64,000 nt of DNA, taken from Xanthomonas sp. Its GTDB lineage: Bacteria; Pseudomonadota; Gammaproteobacteria; Xanthomonadales; Xanthomonadaceae. Below, one piece after another: positions 19,697 to 28,865 of this stretch (positions within the stretch are counted from its first letter, which is position 1; the number at the start of each line of letters is the position of its first letter). A program made the translations under genes and the position numbers. The DNA lies in assembly GCF_017163755.1 (NCBI RefSeq), contig NZ_JAFIWC010000002.1, positions 149,559 to 213,558 on the forward strand. Direction: 5' to 3'. Below the pieces are notes generated by a model. It did not search any database and was not told where the DNA came from. It saw only the letters and a program-made list of their open reading frames with translations.

Positions 19697-20266
19697 ATGT
19701 CCCCACTTTCGATTCTTCTGCTCGGCATCGCGATGTCCACCGATGCCTTCGCCGCCGCGGTCGGCAAGGGCGCGGCGATGCGCAGGCCGCGCTGGCGCGA
19801 TGCGCTGCGCGCCGGCCTGATCTTCGGCACAATCGAGGCGCTGACCCCGGCGCTCGGCTGGCTGCTCGGCCGCGCCGCCGCCCGCTACGTGATGGCGTTC
19901 GACCACTGGATCGCCTTCGGCCTGCTCGGCGCGCTGGGCATGCACATGATCGTGGCCGGGCTGCGCCAGGACCCGGACGATGCGGACGCGCAGCACGGCC
20001 GGCGCCACGGCTTCTGGTCGCTGGCCGCCACCGGCGTGGCCACCAGCATCGACGCGATGGCGGTCGGCGTAGGCCTGGCGTTCCTCGACGTAAACATCGT
20101 CAAGGTGGCGGCGGTGATCGGCCTGTGCACCCTGACCATGGTGACCGCCGGCATCATGCTCGGCCGCGTGCTCGGCGCGCTTGCCGGCAAGCGCGCCGAG
20201 ATCGTCGGCGGCCTGCTGCTGATCGCGATCGGCAGCACGATCCTGTACGAGCATCTCGGTGCATGA
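19697..20266 (+). CDS. mntP: Manganese efflux pump MntP
   Basis: The 189-residue inner-membrane protein has six predicted helices and the two internally related halves of the MntP family, with the aspartate motifs [16 protein letters not shown] near the N terminus and [19 protein letters not shown] in the second half. Family members export Mn2+ and protect against manganese excess. The start gives the typical [11 protein letters not shown] terminus. The yybP-ykoY element directly upstream supports both function and control. Confidence 0.94.
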   Translation: MSPLSILLLGIAMSTDAFAAAVGKGAAMRRPRWRDALRAGLIFGTIEALTPALGWLLGRAAARYVMAFDHWIAFGLLGALGMHMIVAGLRQDPDDADAQHGRRHGFWSLAATGVATSIDAMAVGVGLAFLDVNIVKVAAVIGLCTLTMVTAGIMLGRVLGALAGKRAEIVGGLLLIAIGSTILYEHLGA

Positions 20267-20635
20267 GGCCGGGATGGGGGATTCGGAGTGGGGATTGGCA
20301 AGAGCGCGGTGGCCGGTTCCGGCGTCCGCGGCGGCGAACCACTGCCGCGGCGCCTGTCCGTTCGCAGGCGGGCTTCAGTCCCACGCTCTACGGTAGAGCG
20401 TCGGGGCTGAAGCCCTCCTACAAGGCGAGCGCTGCCGCTGCGCGCTCGGGGTCGGAGTGGATCGGCAAGAGCCGCTGCTTGCTTCCCTGCTTCGCTGTTG
20501 ACGTATCGATGATCCGGTTCGCGGCACGCCGGCGTTGCCTGCAGTGGCGGCGACCACGGGCGTCCGCTCGCCGACAGCGTCGGATGCCGAACCCTTGCTC
20601 CTGCGATTCCCACTCCGAATTACCACACTCCCCAA
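20267..20635. other. Gene-free region with two repeat types
   Basis: No gene is supported. The region starts with GATGGGGGATTCGGAGTGGG (from 20272) and ends with inverted-like copies around GATTCCCACTCCGAATTACC (from 20607), the same family as the repeat at 17737. An extragenic palindrome lies inside at 20370-20415. mntP and crbS converge here, so the hairpin may also end transcription. Confidence 0.6.
20370..20415. repeat. Extragenic palindrome (REP-like) between mntP and crbS
   Basis: GGGCTTCAGTCCCACGCTCT (arm from 20370) pairs with TAGAGCGTCGGGGCTGAAGC (arm 20394 to 20415) with one mismatch and one bulged base around a 3-base loop. It lies between convergent genes. Confidence 0.75.
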
Positions 20636-23600
20636 TCACAACTCGCCACTCTTGATCGGATCGTGGTACGCGGTCAGGAACGCGCGCAGCGACGCCGGCT
20701 TGACCGGCTTGGTCAGCACCCGGTAGCCACGCTCGCGCGCCTGCAGCTTCAGTTCGTCGCGGCCGTCGGCGGTGAGCAGGGCGCCGGCGACCGGGCCGAC
20801 CATCGCCTCGCGCAGCGCGTCGAGCGTGTCCAGACCGTCGAGGCGGTCGTGCAGGTGGTAGTCGACCAGCATCACGTTGGGCGCGCGCGGCGCCAGCGCC
20901 AGCGCCTCGTCCACGGTGCTGGCGCAGATCACCTCCACCTCCCAGCGGCCGAGCAGCGCGCGCATGCCGTCGAGGATTTCCTGGTCGTTGTCCACGCACA
21001 GCACGCGCAGCCCGGCCAGCGAATCGTGGCTGGCCACGGCGCGCTGCTGGCGCTGCTGTTTCTGCGGCACCGGCGCCACCCGCGGCAGGGTGATCGAGAA
21101 CATGCTGCCGTGGCCGACGGCGCTGCGCGCGTCCAGGTCGTGGCCGAGCAGGCGCGAGATGCGCTGGCAGATCGACAGGCCCAGGCCCAGGCCCTGCTCG
21201 CCCCAGTCGAACGGCTGCTGGTAGCGCTGGAATTCGTCGAAGATCTGCTGCATGTGGTGCTTGGGGATGCCCGGCCCGGTATCCCAGACCTGCAGTTCCA
21301 GTTCCTGGCCGCGCTGGCGCATGCCCAGCACGATGCGCCCCTGGCGGGTGTAGCGCAGTGCGTTGGCGAGGAAGTTCTGCAGCACGCGGCGCAGCAGGCG
21401 GCGGTCGCTGCGCACCCAGGCCGGCCGCGCGTACACGCGCATGCGCAGCCCGCGTCCAGCCGCGACCGGGGTGTATTGCGCGGCCAGTTCGCGCAGCAGC
21501 ACGCTGGCGTCGAAGTCCTCGATCGTCGGGCGCATGCCGCCGGCGTCCAGCCGCGAGACGTCGAGCAGCCCGTCGAGCAGTTCCTCGGCCGCGCGCAGCG
21601 AGGCGTCCACGCGCTCGGCCAGGTGCCGCTGTTCCTCGTTCTGGTGCGCGTCGCGCAGCGCCGAGGCGAACAGCCGCGCGGCGTTGAGCGGCTGCAGCAC
21701 GTCGTGGCTGATCGCGGCCAGGAACCGGGTCTTGGACTGCTGCGCCAGCTCGGCCTCGCGCGAGCGCTCGGCCACGCGCTGCTCCAGGGTCTCGTTGGCC
21801 TCCAGCAGCGCCTGCTCGGCGCGCTTGTAGTCGGTGATGTCGTTGTAGCTGGTGACGTAGCCGCCGCCGGGCAGCGGCTGGCCGCGCATCTCGATCACCT
21901 TGCCGTCGCTGCGGGTGCGCTCGAATACGTGCGGGGTGCCGGCGCGCATGTGGCCGATGCGGCGGCCGATCTGCTCCTCGATGTTGCCTTCGCCCAGTTC
22001 GCCGCGCTCGGCGTTGTAGCGGATCAGGTCGGCGACCGGGCGGCCGACGTAGAGCATGCCGTCGGGGTAGCCGAACATCTGCTGGTAGCGGCGGTTCCAT
22101 GCGGTCAGGCGCATCGCCGGGTCGACCACGCTGACCCCGGCGCTGATGTTCTCCAGCGTGGTGGACAGGATCTCGCGGTTGAAGCGCAGCTCCTGCCCGG
22201 CCTCGTCGAGCACCGCCACCACTTCGCCCAGGTCCATGCCCGAGCCGCGCAGCAGGCTGGTCAGTACCAGCCGCGCCGACGCGGCGCCGATCGAGGCGGC
22301 CAGCAGGCGTTCGGTGAACTGCACCCAGGCGCGGTCGGCCACCGCGTTGGGCTGCGGCTCGCGGTCGAGCAGCTGCGCCTGCTCGGCGAAGGCGCGCCGC
22401 GCGTGGCGCTCGCCGACCATGCGCTCGGCCAGCGCCTGCAGGTCGACCACGTGCACGTGCCCGAGCCAGTCGCCGGCCACCGCCGGCCGCTGCGAATACG
22501 GCTCCAGGAACGGCGCCGCGCGCAGCCGCTCGTCCAGGCCCGGGCGCCAGCGCGCCGACACCAGCATCATCGTGCCGACGTTGACCAGCAGCGACCAGAA
22601 CGTGCCGTGCGCCAGCGGGTCCCAGCCGCTCATGCCGAACAGCTGTTGCGGGCGCAGCCAAGAGATGCCGAACGGCCCCTGCTGCAGCCACTGCGGCGCC
22701 AGCCAGCCGGCCTGGGTCAGCGCCGGCAGCAGCAGCGTGTAGATCCAGGTGCCGAAGCCCAGCACCATGCCGGCCTCCACGCCCTTGCGGCTGGCCCCGC
22801 GCCAGTACAGCCCGCCGATCACCCCCGGCGCGAACTGCGCCACCGCGGCGAAGGCCATCAGCCCGTAGGAGGCCAGCGTGCTGTCGTTGCTGCTGCTGCG
22901 GTAGTAGCCGTAGGCGATCAGCGCCAGCAGCAGGATCGCCAGGCGGCGGATCCACAGCACCCGCGAGGCCACGTCGGCGCTGGCGGCCCGGTTGCCGCGG
23001 CGGCGCAACAGCACCGGCATCACCAGGTCGTTGCTGATCATCGTCGCCAGCGCGATGCTGGAGACGATGACCATGCCGGTGGCCGCGGAGAAGCCGCCGA
23101 CGTAGGCCACCAGCGCCAGTGCGGTGCGGCCCTCGGCCAGCGGCAGCGCCAGCACGATGCTGTCGTGCGCGACCTCCCCGCCCTGGCCGAACATCGCGAT
23201 GCCGGCCGAGGCGATCGGCACCACCATCGCCGAGATCACCACCAGGTACAGCCCGAACAGCCAGCGCGCCTTGCGGATGTCGCCGACGTCGCTGCATTCG
23301 ACCACCGCCACGTGGAACTGCCGCGGCAGGCAGACGATGGCCAGGAAGCTGAGCAGGGTCTGCGAGATGAAGCCGACCGGCGGGGTGTTCTGGAACAGGG
23401 TGCGCGCCGACTGCAGCACGTGGCCGTCGCGGCCGCTGAGCCAGACGTAGGCGAACACGCCCACCGCCACCATCGCCAGCAGCTTGACCACCGATTCCAG
23501 CGCGATCGCCAGCATCATGCCGTGGTGGTGCTCGGTGGCGTCCACCTGGCGGGTGCCGAACAAGGTGGCGAACAAGGCCATCAGCAGCGCCACGTACAGC

Positions 23601-24082
23601 GCCGGGTCGGCGTAGAACGGCGCGCCGGCGCTGGGCTGGCCGCTGAGCACCTGCAGGCTCATCGCCACCGCCTTGTATTGCAGCGCCAGGTACGGCACCA
23701 CGCCGATCAGCGCGATCATCGCCACCAGCGCCGCCAGCCGCCGCGAGCGGCCGTAGCGCGAGGAGATGAAGTCGGCGATGGACACCGTGTTCTCGCTGCG
23801 CGCGATCAGCGCCAGGCGCTCGATGATGCGCCAGCCGAACAGCAGCAGCAGCAGCGGCCCCAGGTAGATCGGCAGGTAGCCGGCGCCGTTGCGCACCGCG
23901 CTGCCGACCGCGCCGTAGAAGGTCCACGACGAGCAGTACACCGCCAGCGCCAGGCTGTACACCGCCGGGCGCAGCCATGGCCGCTCCGGGTACAGCGGGC
24001 GCCGGTCGCCCCACCACGCCACCGCGAACAGCAGCGCGGCGTAGCCGACCGACACCAGCAGCAGGATCCAGCTAGAAACCAA
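20636..24082 (-). CDS. crbS: CrbS-type symporter/hybrid sensor histidine kinase
   Basis: The 1148-residue inner-membrane protein joins a sodium:solute symporter domain (about 1-500, many helices, SENTVSIADFISSRYGRSRR) to a PAS domain (about 640-780), a HisKA domain with AISHDVLQPLN (His near 790), a HATPase domain with NFLANALRYT and DTGPGIP, and a C-terminal receiver (VDNDQE, phosphoacceptor near 1074 in MLVDYHLHD, lysine in LTKPVKP). This is the layout of CrbS/MxtR, which with CrbR/ErdR switches on acs. Translation appears to start at TTG 24082, since no ATG occurs early in the frame. A separate histidine kinase lies 67 bp upstream on the same strand. Confidence 0.9.
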   Translation of the reverse strand: MVSSWILLLVSVGYAALLFAVAWWGDRRPLYPERPWLRPAVYSLALAVYCSSWTFYGAVGSAVRNGAGYLPIYLGPLLLLLFGWRIIERLALIARSENTVSIADFISSRYGRSRRLAALVAMIALIGVVPYLALQYKAVAMSLQVLSGQPSAGAPFYADPALYVALLMALFATLFGTRQVDATEHHHGMMLAIALESVVKLLAMVAVGVFAYVWLSGRDGHVLQSARTLFQNTPPVGFISQTLLSFLAIVCLPRQFHVAVVECSDVGDIRKARWLFGLYLVVISAMVVPIASAGIAMFGQGGEVAHDSIVLALPLAEGRTALALVAYVGGFSAATGMVIVSSIALATMISNDLVMPVLLRRRGNRAASADVASRVLWIRRLAILLLALIAYGYYRSSSNDSTLASYGLMAFAAVAQFAPGVIGGLYWRGASRKGVEAGMVLGFGTWIYTLLLPALTQAGWLAPQWLQQGPFGISWLRPQQLFGMSGWDPLAHGTFWSLLVNVGTMMLVSARWRPGLDERLRAAPFLEPYSQRPAVAGDWLGHVHVVDLQALAERMVGERHARRAFAEQAQLLDREPQPNAVADRAWVQFTERLLAASIGAASARLVLTSLLRGSGMDLGEVVAVLDEAGQELRFNREILSTTLENISAGVSVVDPAMRLTAWNRRYQQMFGYPDGMLYVGRPVADLIRYNAERGELGEGNIEEQIGRRIGHMRAGTPHVFERTRSDGKVIEMRGQPLPGGGYVTSYNDITDYKRAEQALLEANETLEQRVAERSREAELAQQSKTRFLAAISHDVLQPLNAARLFASALRDAHQNEEQRHLAERVDASLRAAEELLDGLLDVSRLDAGGMRPTIEDFDASVLLRELAAQYTPVAAGRGLRMRVYARPAWVRSDRRLLRRVLQNFLANALRYTRQGRIVLGMRQRGQELELQVWDTGPGIPKHHMQQIFDEFQRYQQPFDWGEQGLGLGLSICQRISRLLGHDLDARSAVGHGSMFSITLPRVAPVPQKQQRQQRAVASHDSLAGLRVLCVDNDQEILDGMRALLGRWEVEVICASTVDEALALAPRAPNVMLVDYHLHDRLDGLDTLDALREAMVGPVAGALLTADGRDELKLQARERGYRVLTKPVKPASLRAFLTAYHDPIKSGEL

Positions 24083-24149
24083 GGCGATGTCCCGTGCGCG
24101 ATCGCCGCAGTCTAGGGCCTGCCAACGCCATTGGCACAGGCCGCGCCGC

Positions 24150-25580
24150 TCACGAGGCCGCCGCGGCGCCGGCGTGCAGCGGCAGCCGCAGGCGGAACAC
24201 GCTGCCGCGCCCGGGCGCGCTCTCCACCAGCAGCGCGCCGCCGGCGGCGGCGATCAGGTTGGCGCTGACCGCCAGCCCCAGGCCGGTGCCCTGGCCGCTG
24301 GGCTTGGTGGTGAAGAACGGCTCCAGGCAGCGCGCCCGCACGTCCTCGCTCATGCCATGGCCGTTGTCGCGGGCGACGATCTCCAGCATCGCGTCGGGCT
24401 GCGGCGCCAGCGCCAGCTCGAACTGCCCGCCCTCGGGCATCGCCTGGTGCGCGTTGGCGGCCAGGTTGAGCACGATCAGCTCCAGCTGCGCGCGATCGAA
24501 GCGCACCGGGCACGGCGCCTCGTGCAGTTGCAGGCGCACCTGCACCTGCGGGCCGAACAGCTGGTCGAGCATCGGCCGCATGCCGGCGACCACCTCGGCC
24601 GGCTCGAACACCTCCAGCCGGGTATCCTCCAGGCGGCTGAAATCGAGCAGCTTGCGGGTCACCGCCGCCGCGCGCCGCGCCGCCGCCTCGGCGCCCTGCA
24701 GCGCGGCCTTGAGCTGTTCCGGATCGTCGCTGCGCCGGCCGCGCGCGGCATAGCCCAGGATCAGCCCCAGCAGGTGGTTGAAGTCGTGCGCCACGCCGCC
24801 GGCCAGGCGGCCGACGGCCTCCATCTTCTGCGCGTGCACCAGCAACGCTTGCGAGCGTTCCTTCTCCTGCATTTCCAGCTGCAGGCGGTCGCGCGAACGG
24901 GCCAGTTCGTTGCCGCGCTGGCGCGCCAGCGCCAGGCTGTCGCGCAGCGCCGCCACCGACTGGTCGAGCACGATCGCGGCGATCACGAAGCCGACGATGC
25001 CCATCGCCGCGCTCTCCGATATCCGCGGCCACAGCCCCGGCAGGAAGAACACCCGCGCCGCGTCGCGCCACGCACCCAGCGCCACCACCAGCGCCATCCA
25101 GGCCACCGTTCCCCACAACGCCCGCCGGCTCAGCAGCAGCCCGCCGATCAGCACCGGCAGCAGCTGGCTCAGCTGGCCGCGCAGCTGCGCCTCCAGGCCC
25201 CAGCGCGCATAGCCCAGGGTCAGCAGCGCCAGGCTGACCACGACGAACAGCCGCGCCGCCCACAGGAAAGCGCCGCGCCGCAGCAACACGAAGCAGGCCC
25301 ACATCGCCAGCGCGTTGAGTCCCGCCAGCCACAGCGCGACCGGATCGATGGCCGTGCCGATCCGCGACCAGGCCACCAGCATGGTCGTCAACTGGTACAG
25401 GCCCACGAATACCAGCACCAACTGCAACATCGCCGCGTTGCGCCGATCGCCCCGGTCGGCGAGCGGGATGTCGCGCCACCAACGCAGCGCGCGCGCCAGC
25501 GGCCCGGCGCTGCGCAGGTCGGTGGAACGTTGCGGGGCGGACGGGTTCGGCATGCGCAAGACCTGGGGAGGAAGCGCCAT
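24150..25580 (-). CDS. Membrane sensor histidine kinase
   Basis: The 476-residue kinase has about five or six N-terminal membrane helices (roughly residues 50-225), a short coiled linker and a transmitter domain: GGVAHDFNHLLGL with the phosphorylated His near 265, N-box NLAANAHQAM, G1 DNGHGM, F-box EPFFTTK and G2 GQGTGLGLA. The HDFNHLL type is common in NtrB-like kinases. No response regulator is adjacent, so it is an orphan or works with crbR or a distant partner. The start may be 25580 or 25553; neither has a good ribosome-binding sequence. It is divergent from the GGDEF gene. Confidence 0.85.
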   Translation of the reverse strand: MALPPQVLRMPNPSAPQRSTDLRSAGPLARALRWWRDIPLADRGDRRNAAMLQLVLVFVGLYQLTTMLVAWSRIGTAIDPVALWLAGLNALAMWACFVLLRRGAFLWAARLFVVVSLALLTLGYARWGLEAQLRGQLSQLLPVLIGGLLLSRRALWGTVAWMALVVALGAWRDAARVFFLPGLWPRISESAAMGIVGFVIAAIVLDQSVAALRDSLALARQRGNELARSRDRLQLEMQEKERSQALLVHAQKMEAVGRLAGGVAHDFNHLLGLILGYAARGRRSDDPEQLKAALQGAEAAARRAAAVTRKLLDFSRLEDTRLEVFEPAEVVAGMRPMLDQLFGPQVQVRLQLHEAPCPVRFDRAQLELIVLNLAANAHQAMPEGGQFELALAPQPDAMLEIVARDNGHGMSEDVRARCLEPFFTTKPSGQGTGLGLAVSANLIAAAGGALLVESAPGRGSVFRLRLPLHAGAAAAS

Positions 25581-25718
25581 AGACAGGCAGGACGCGGACT
25601 GCGGCTATATTAGCCACCTCCGTCTTCCCGCTGGATGCGACGCGGCGCTGGATCCGCATGTGCCGCGCATGCCTGCGCGGGCCGATTCCGCCGCTAGACG
25701 CGCTTGGATTACAAATCG

Positions 25719-27638
25719 ATGACGCCTGACTTCCTCACCGGCCGGGGCCGGATCCTGTTCGTGGTCGCGGGCCTGCTGGCCGGCCCGGCGCTGGCGCAGA
25801 CCATTCCCGGCGCCGATCCGAACGAGGCCTTGCTGCAACGCTGCCGCACGGGCCTGACGCAACAGCCGCAGACGTCGCTGGCGATCGCCAACGACCTGCT
25901 GTCCAAGCCGGACCTGCCGGTGTCGGTGCAGGTGCAGGCGACCGGTTGCCTGGCGACCGCGCAGCAGATTCTGGGCGACGCGACGCGCGCGGCGGCAACC
26001 GTCGAACGCGTGCTGGCGCTGCTGCAGTCCCCCGGGATCCCCCCGCCGATCCGCGCCGTCGAACGGCTGCAGGCGGCCAATCTGCTGCGTCAGCAGGGAC
26101 AGTCGCCGCGCGCGCTGAAGCTGCTCGAGCAGGCCCAGGACGAGGCGGTGTCCAAGGGAGACACCGGCGCGCAGCTCTCTGCACTGATCGGCATCGCCCT
26201 GATCCGTGGCGAACTGGACGATCCGGAGGGCGCGCTGGGCTACTTCCGCCAGGCCATCGCCCTGTCCGAACGGCTGCAGCGGCCGCCGGCGCCGGGCGAC
26301 ATAGGGCTGTACTACAACTACGGTTACGCGCTGCTGGTGCTCCAGCGCTACGACGAGGCCGACCGCGCCTTCAGCCAGGCCTCGGCGATTGCGGCCAGGT
26401 TCGGCAACCAGGACATGTTGCTGCACCGCATCGATGGCCATCGCGGCGAGATCCAGCGCGCCGGCGGCCACTACGAACGCGCCGAGCAGATCCTGCAGAA
26501 GACCCTGCAGTGGCAGGCGAACGGCGACCCGCAAGGGGCGGTGGTGACGCTGCAACGCCTGGCCCGGCTGCGCCTGGACCAGGGCCGGACGAAGGACGCG
26601 CTGGCCTACGCCGAGCAGGCGCAGACGCTGTCCGAGCGTGGCAATTTCACCCTCGAGATCCGCACCGGGCTGGACCTGATCAGCGAGATCCACGCCGCGC
26701 TGGGCAACGCCGAGGCCGCGGCACGCTATGCGCAGCAGGCGCGCGCGATGGATCGCGACAAGGCCCGCGCCGAAACCCTGGGCACGCTGGCGACGCTGCA
26801 GGCCAACGCGGCGCGCAAGCTGCAGCCGATCGCCGCCGCGAGCACCGAACGCGCCGACAGCGCCGCCCATGTCGCCATCGGCCTGGCGCTGGTGCTGCTG
26901 CTCGGCGCCACGCTGGTGATCCTGCATCGCCGCCGCGCGCGCCGCGAGGCGGAACTGGGCCACCTCGATCCGCTGACCGGGCTGCTGAACCGTCCGGCCG
27001 CCGAGCGCCGCATGCACGCGATGTTCGACACGCCGGCGGACGAGGACTGCGATGCGCAGACCCGCTGCGCGATCGTGCTGATCGACGTGGACGACTTCAA
27101 GGCGTTGAACGAGCGCTACGGCCACGCCGCCGGCGACCGCGCGCTGACCGCATTGGCCGCGTGCCTGCGCGAGGCCTGCGAACCGGACGACATGCTCGCG
27201 CGCTGGAGCGGCGAGGAGTTCCTGGTGGTGCGCACCAACACCTCCCCGGAGGCGGCGTTCGCGCTGGCCGGGCACCTGCGCGGCAGGATCGAGCGCCTGC
27301 GCGTGGACGCCGGCCAGGGCGAGATGCTGCCGCTGACGGTGTCGGTCGGGGTCGCGCCGTTCCCGCTGTTCCGCCAGCCCGAGGCGCGCGTGCAGGACGC
27401 GATCGCCCTGGCCGAACGCGCGGTGCATGCGGCCGGCCGCGCCGGCGGCAACGGCTGGGCCGGGCTGTGGGCCGTGCCGGGCGCCGAGGCCACCGCGCAA
27501 CAGGTGCTGCCCGACCTGCTGCGCGCACGCGAGCGGCAATGGATCGTGCTCGACGGCAGCCATCCGGCGATCTGGATGCGCGCGTCCGCCGCGCCGGCCG
27601 GCGCATCGCCGCCGCCGGACGCGGCGCCGGAGTACTGA
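25719..27638 (+). CDS. Diguanylate cyclase with periplasmic TPR sensor
   Basis: The 639-residue protein has a signal-anchor/signal peptide (ending GPALAQ), TPR-like helical repeats (about 40-330), a single transmembrane helix (about 384-404, VAIGLALVLLLGATLVIL) and a C-terminal GGDEF domain (about 410-580). The active-site loop reads WSGEEF near 496 instead of GGDEF/GGEEF; SGEEF variants can keep activity. The inhibitory I-site RxxD is replaced by EPDD, so product feedback through that site is unlikely. The ATG at 25719 is used; an in-frame TTG lies 15 bases upstream. It is divergent from the orphan histidine kinase, with about 140 bp of shared promoter. Confidence 0.87.
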   Translation: MTPDFLTGRGRILFVVAGLLAGPALAQTIPGADPNEALLQRCRTGLTQQPQTSLAIANDLLSKPDLPVSVQVQATGCLATAQQILGDATRAAATVERVLALLQSPGIPPPIRAVERLQAANLLRQQGQSPRALKLLEQAQDEAVSKGDTGAQLSALIGIALIRGELDDPEGALGYFRQAIALSERLQRPPAPGDIGLYYNYGYALLVLQRYDEADRAFSQASAIAARFGNQDMLLHRIDGHRGEIQRAGGHYERAEQILQKTLQWQANGDPQGAVVTLQRLARLRLDQGRTKDALAYAEQAQTLSERGNFTLEIRTGLDLISEIHAALGNAEAAARYAQQARAMDRDKARAETLGTLATLQANAARKLQPIAAASTERADSAAHVAIGLALVLLLGATLVILHRRRARREAELGHLDPLTGLLNRPAAERRMHAMFDTPADEDCDAQTRCAIVLIDVDDFKALNERYGHAAGDRALTALAACLREACEPDDMLARWSGEEFLVVRTNTSPEAAFALAGHLRGRIERLRVDAGQGEMLPLTVSVGVAPFPLFRQPEARVQDAIALAERAVHAAGRAGGNGWAGLWAVPGAEATAQQVLPDLLRARERQWIVLDGSHPAIWMRASAAPAGASPPPDAAPEY

Positions 27639-27730
27639 GGCGCCGCGAGGCGCAGGGGACGTTCCAGGGCGGGTCGCCACGGCGAGCGGTGCCAGCGCTT
27701 CTTTTCCACCATGCACAGGCGACCGCACCC

Positions 27731-27798
27731 TGTAGGAGCGGCTTCAGCCGCGACAGGCGGTACCGATAGAGCCTGTCGCGGCTGAAGCCGCTCCTACA
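27731..27798. repeat. Perfect 28-bp extragenic palindrome (REP-like)
   Basis: The arm beginning TGTAGGAGCGGCTTCAGCCG at 27731-27758 is repeated exactly in inverted form at 27771-27798 around a 12-base loop. It lies between the convergent GGDEF and OmpA genes and may serve as a bidirectional terminator as well as being a mobile palindrome. It is the best-preserved member of the family in this window. Confidence 0.9.
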
Positions 27799-27835
27799 AC
27801 ACGCTTGCCGGCTGCGACGCCGGCGGTCGAATGCG

Positions 27836-28855
27836 CTAGTCGCCCAGCTCGAAGCGCACTTCCACCCGGCGGTTGGGCAGCAGGCATTCCAGCAGCGCCG
27901 CGCGCGGCGTGACGCCGTCGCACTGCTGCACCTGCTGCGTATCGCCGCGGTAGCTGTAGCGGATCTTGGCCGGTTCCACGCCGCGGGCGATCAGCAGCTC
28001 GCGCACGGTCTGCGCGCGGCGCTGCGACAGGCCCTGGTTGTAGTCGTGGCCGCGCCCCTGCATGCGGTCGGCGTGGCCGACCAGCTCCACTTCGCGCAGC
28101 GTGAGCTTTTCCTCGGCGATGCGCGCCAGCGCGCGGTCCAGGCTCTCCAGCGAGTGGCTGCGGATGTCGGCGCGGCGGTCGCGATCGAACTCGAACAGCA
28201 CGTTGGCGATCAGCGGCAGCGCCGCGGCCGGTGCCGCCGGCGTGCCTTCGGCCACGCCGCACTGGCGGGCCAGCGCCTCGGCGTCGTTGACCAGGTCCTC
28301 GGCGATCTGGATGTACGGCTTGGAATGGCGCCACTGCTGCTGGTTGAACTCGTTGCCGGCATGCACCAGCTCGACCTCGCCGCAGGCGACCGCCTGCTGC
28401 GCGCAGGCGAAGCCCGGGGTGCCGTGCAGCACGCGCAGGCGCTTCCACAGGTCGTCGCGCAGGTACTTGGCGCCGTTGACCAGCGGCGTGTCGGTCGGCA
28501 GCGGCGAGGCGCCCTGCTCCATGCCGACGATCAGCTTCTCCGATTCGCTCAGCGCGGCCTGCGGGAAATCGCTGCGGTCGTTGCGGGTGTACTCGTGGAA
28601 CGACACGTCCAGCCAGCACTGCGCCTTGGACAGGTGGTAGTCGCGGATCGGGCGGCCACCGTCGTTGAGCGCCTGGATGCGGCCCTGGGTGGCCTCGTAG
28701 GCCTCCAGGTCGGCGTGGATCGCCTCGTCGCTGATGCGTTGCGGCGCCGGTTGCAGCTGGGTCTGCTGCGCGCCGGCGCTGGCGCTGGCCGCGGCGATCA
28801 GCGCGGCGACCAGGACACGCTGGCGAAGGGTGCGGATGCGGTTCGGGTAGGTCAT
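27836..28855 (-). CDS. OmpA-family cell-envelope protein, third gene of the giant-protein operon
   Basis: The 339-residue protein has a signal peptide (about 1-29, ending SASAGAQ), a middle region of unknown fold rich in helices with DYHLSKAQCWLDVSFHEYTR, and a C-terminal OmpA domain (about 215-339) with FEFDRDRRADI, ELVGHADRMQGRGHDYNQGLSQRRAQTV and NRRVEVRF, which bind peptidoglycan. No N-terminal beta-barrel of the classic OmpA type is seen, so it is probably periplasmic and anchors something to the wall. It starts 10 bases after the barrel gene stop, in one operon with the giant repeat protein. A cysteine pair in the middle region may form a disulfide. Confidence 0.87.
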   Translation of the reverse strand: MTYPNRIRTLRQRVLVAALIAAASASAGAQQTQLQPAPQRISDEAIHADLEAYEATQGRIQALNDGGRPIRDYHLSKAQCWLDVSFHEYTRNDRSDFPQAALSESEKLIVGMEQGASPLPTDTPLVNGAKYLRDDLWKRLRVLHGTPGFACAQQAVACGEVELVHAGNEFNQQQWRHSKPYIQIAEDLVNDAEALARQCGVAEGTPAAPAAALPLIANVLFEFDRDRRADIRSHSLESLDRALARIAEEKLTLREVELVGHADRMQGRGHDYNQGLSQRRAQTVRELLIARGVEPAKIRYSYRGDTQQVQQCDGVTPRAALLECLLPNRRVEVRFELGD

Positions 28856-28865
28856 GGCAGTTTCC

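Noticed and set aside
20663..24115. Long plus-strand frame antisense to the CrbS-type kinase
   Set aside because: Arg/Gln/His-rich low-information translation; the opposite strand has all kinase motifs.
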